DNA of 24,443 bases, taken from positions 1 through 24,443 of the forward strand of contig DASSTC010000012.1 in the NCBI GenBank assembly GCA_035708065.1. The letters are read 5' to 3'. The DNA is from JAICUY01 sp035708065 (lineage in GTDB: Bacteria; Chloroflexota; Limnocylindria; QHBO01). Below the pieces are notes generated by a model that had not been told where the DNA came from, made no database searches, and saw only the letters and a list, made by a program, of their open reading frames with translations. Shown here piece after piece: positions 22,122-24,443 of the stretch (within the stretch, counting starts at the first letter, position 1; the number at the start of each line of letters is the position of its first letter). The position numbers and the translations under genes were made by a program.

Positions 22122-24443
22122 GCAGTTCCTCGGGGGCTTCGACGACGTGCTGTCGCTGTACCGGCAGGGGATGGCCGAAACCGAGCTGCCGGCCGACGAG
22201 CTCGCGGCGCGCTCGCTCATGCCGCCGGGATCGGCAGTCGCGCGCGACTTCGCCAGCCTGGCGCCGACACTGCCGGCGTTCGACCCGTCGCTGTGCACCG
22301 GCTGCATGGCCTGTGTCGTCGTCTGCCCCGATGCGGCGCTGCACGCGACAGCGCTGCCCGAGGCCACGATCACCAGCGCCGCCCGGTCGTTCTTCGACGA
22401 TGAGGACGCCGCTGCGGCCGCCGTCCTGGAGCGGTTCGCCGACACGAGCAAGTTCCGGAGGCAGGCCGAGCGCCGTGGGCTGGCCGCGGCCAAGTTCGGG
22501 CTCTTCGTGGATGCGTCGAAGTGCAAGGGCTGCGCGGAGTGCGTCGACGTGTGCCCGCAGGCGGCGCTGCAGATGATCACCAAGGTGGCCGATGCCGACG
22601 ACGCGCGCTCCACCGTCGAGCGCTCACTCCGTGAGATGGACTTCTTCCGCAGCCTCCCCCCGACGCCGGCGGAGTACCGATCCGGACGCGAGCTCGGCGA
22701 CCTGCTGCTCGGCGAGGACGCGTTCGGCTATGTCGGCGGAGCGGGCAGCTGCGCCGGATGCGGCGAGGCGACCGCCATCCGGATGATGGTCGCCGCCACC
22801 GGCCAGGTGCACGGCGCCGAGTCGATGGGCATCGTGGCTGCCACCGGCTGCAACTCCGTGTACGGCGCGACGTTCCCGTTCAACCCGTACCGCGTGCCGT
22901 GGACGAACTCGCTGTTCGAGAACGCGCCGGCCGACGCGCTCGGCATTCGCACGCGGTGGAACCAGGCAGGCTTCGACGAGCGCAAGCTGTGGGTGCTCGG
23001 CGGCGACGGCGCGATGTACGACATCGGCTTCCAGTCGCTGAGCCGGATGGTCGCCTCCGGGGCGGACATCAACGTGCTGGTGCTCGATACGCAGGCGTAC
23101 TCGAACACCGGCGGGCAGGCCTCGACCGCGACCTTTGGCGGGCAGGTGGCCAAGCTCGCGGCATTCGGCTCGGCGCAGCGCGGCAAGGTCGAGCACCGCA
23201 AGGAGCTGGGCCGGATCCTGATGGCCCACGGCGACGTCTACGTCGCGCAGGTGTCGACCGCGCACGTCAACCACTTCATGAGCGCCGTGATGGCGGCGAA
23301 CACCTATCCGGGTCCGGCCGTGCTGGTCGCGTACACGCCCTGCATGCCGGAGAACGGGATCGCCGACGATGCGGGGGCGCGCAGCGTGCGTGCCGCCGTC
23401 GACTCGCGCGCCTTCCCTTTGTTCACGTACGACCCGCGCCGCGGGCCGACGATCGCCGAGCGCCTGGACCTGTCGGGCAACCCGTCGGTCGGCGAGGACT
23501 GGCATCAGCTGCCGAACGGCAACGTGTACGACTTCCTGTCCTTCGCCCGCCTGGAGGGAAGGTTCGCGCAGCACTTCGCCCCCGACGGATCGCCGTCCGC
23601 CGAGATCGAGGCGACGCGCGAGGAGCGGCTGGCGAACTGGCGAACGCTCCAGGAGCTGGCGGGCATCGGTCGGTCGACGACGGTGGGCACGGAGCCGAAG
23701 GAGCTGGACTTCAGCGAGACCGTCGCGACCCTGACGCCGGAAGCGGCGATCGCCGCAGCCGAGACGTGCCTGCAATGCAAGGACGCGACGTGTCGCCGCG
23801 GCTGCCCGCTGAACATTCGCATCCCGCAGTACCTCGAGCAGGTCGCCGCGGGCGACTTCGCTGCGGCGGCCGCGATCCTCACGGCGGACAACCCGCTGCC
23901 ATGCGTCACCGGCCGCGTCTGCGCGCAGGAGGTGCAATGCGAGGGCGCCTGCAAGCTCGTCGCAAAGGAGGGTCAGCCGGTGCCGATCGGCGCCATCGAG
24001 CGCTTCATCGGGGAGTGGGCCAAGATGAACGCTGCGCCTGTACCGGTCGTGCGGGCCGCCGGTGCGGAGCGCCATGCGGTGATCGGCTCGGGGCCGTATG
24101 GCCTGGCGGTGGCGCGCCGGCTGGCTGGTGATGGCCATGCGGTAACGGTCTACGACGCATACGACAGCGCCGGCGGCGTGCTGCGCTACGGGATCCCGGC
24201 ATACCGGCTGCCGAAGGCCACCGTCGACGACGAGATCGCCGCGCTCGAGCGGCTCGGCGTCGAGTTCCGGTGCGGCGTGCGGGTCGGTGAGGACGTGTCG
24301 CTCGACGACCTGCGTGCCGAGTACGACGCCGTGCACCTGGGCGTGGGCGTCGGTCAGAGCGTACGTGCTGGCATGCCCGGCGAGGACCTCGCCGGCGTCC
24401 TCGACGCCAACGCCTTCCTCGAGCTGGTGAACCGAGGCGCGTC
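22111..24443 (+). CDS. 2-oxoacid oxidoreductase Fe-S/TPP (delta-beta) domains fused to a GltD/NfnB-like flavoprotein (3' truncated by window)
   Basis: One uninterrupted frame of 777 residues runs off the window end. It begins with a two-[4Fe-4S] ferredoxin domain (C62, C65, C68, C72 and C138, C141, C144, C148). The thiamine-diphosphate beta domain follows: C214, C217, C247 and C411 fit the proximal cluster, GGDGAMYDIG (about 297) and YSNTGG are the cofactor site. From ~550 it becomes a GltD/NfnB-type module: C553, C556, C561, C565 and C598, C604, C610, C614 are its Fe-S cysteines, then the dinucleotide motif VIGSGPYGLAVARRLA (about 657) and GGVLRYGIPAYRLPK. The usual Ala of GSGPAG is Tyr. Such modules carry FAD and use NAD(P)H. 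The GTG at 22111 overlaps the previous stop by 11 bases. The fusion suggests direct 2-oxoacid-to-NAD(P) electron transfer; that is inference. Confidence 0.87.
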   Translation, partial: MLREQFLGGFDDVLSLYRQGMAETELPADELAARSLMPPGSAVARDFASLAPTLPAFDPSLCTGCMACVVVCPDAALHATALPEATITSAARSFFDDEDAAAAAVLERFADTSKFRRQAERRGLAAAKFGLFVDASKCKGCAECVDVCPQAALQMITKVADADDARSTVERSLREMDFFRSLPPTPAEYRSGRELGDLLLGEDAFGYVGGAGSCAGCGEATAIRMMVAATGQVHGAESMGIVAATGCNSVYGATFPFNPYRVPWTNSLFENAPADALGIRTRWNQAGFDERKLWVLGGDGAMYDIGFQSLSRMVASGADINVLVLDTQAYSNTGGQASTATFGGQVAKLAAFGSAQRGKVEHRKELGRILMAHGDVYVAQVSTAHVNHFMSAVMAANTYPGPAVLVAYTPCMPENGIADDAGARSVRAAVDSRAFPLFTYDPRRGPTIAERLDLSGNPSVGEDWHQLPNGNVYDFLSFARLEGRFAQHFAPDGSPSAEIEATREERLANWRTLQELAGIGRSTTVGTEPKELDFSETVATLTPEAAIAAAETCLQCKDATCRRGCPLNIRIPQYLEQVAAGDFAAAAAILTADNPLPCVTGRVCAQEVQCEGACKLVAKEGQPVPIGAIERFIGEWAKMNAAPVPVVRAAGAERHAVIGSGPYGLAVARRLAGDGHAVTVYDAYDSAGGVLRYGIPAYRLPKATVDDEIAALERLGVEFRCGVRVGEDVSLDDLRAEYDAVHLGVGVGQSVRAGMPGEDLAGVLDANAFLELVNRGA

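Noticed and set aside
20154..22613. An 819-codon open frame on the minus strand
   Set aside because: It is antisense to two well-supported oxidoreductase genes, shows no recognisable domain, and results from GC-rich codon use.

Overview
The window is GC-rich (clearly above 60%) chromosomal DNA from a free-living bacterium. The gene order rpmG - tRNA-Trp - secE - nusG - rplK - rplA - rplJ - rplL, a four-domain ribosomal protein S1, a cysteine-rich/LysM surface protein of a type I associate with Chloroflexota, and frequent GTG/TTG starts with some probably leaderless genes suggest a Chloroflexota lineage (perhaps Limnocylindria-like) or a neighbouring phylum. That assignment comes from recalled family features, not from a search. 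I see no phage, insertion sequence, CRISPR array or plasmid function.

Layout. (1) 1-489: the end of an rRNA operon (3' end of 23S, then 5S, then a strong intrinsic terminator). (2) 493-2065: a LysM membrane protein facing a minus-strand Fpg-family DNA glycosylase. (3) 2278-8317: rpsA, clpC and radA on the plus strand, i.e. translation, proteolysis and recombination genes. (4) 8476-11510: a tight run of PIN/TRAM membrane protein, fused ispDF and rlmB with 4-base stop/start overlaps, ending in tRNA-Thr(TGT). (5) 11535-13839: a minus-strand four-helix membrane protein, tRNA-Tyr, tRNA-Thr(GGT) and a polytopic membrane protein. (6) 13857-17586: a near-consensus promoter, then rpmG, tRNA-Trp, secE, nusG, rplK, rplA, an L10-type leader, rplJ, rplL and a strong terminator; rpoBC do not follow. 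(7) 17587-18950: a long imperfect palindrome and small genes of unknown or poorly known role (161-aa protein, ChaB, a ~60-aa helical protein). (8) 18944-20092: an arsR-arsM pair with an operator-like inverted repeat over a probably leaderless promoter. (9) 20190-24443: a two-gene 2-oxoacid (pyruvate-type) oxidoreductase whose second gene continues in frame, after the Fe-S and thiamine-diphosphate domains, into a GltD/NfnB-like Fe-S flavoprotein module and runs off the end of the window.

How it fits together. Most of the window is core housekeeping. The accessory parts are a minimal arsenic-methylation unit and the oxidoreductase fusion. The fusion is the most interesting item: by domain logic it could pass electrons from 2-oxoacid decarboxylation directly to a pyridine nucleotide, without free ferredoxin. 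Thr(TGT)-Tyr-Thr(GGT) followed by secE-nusG-rplKAJL matches the E. coli thrU-tyrU-glyT-thrT-tufB-secE order, with tRNA-Gly and tuf missing and two membrane-protein genes in the block.
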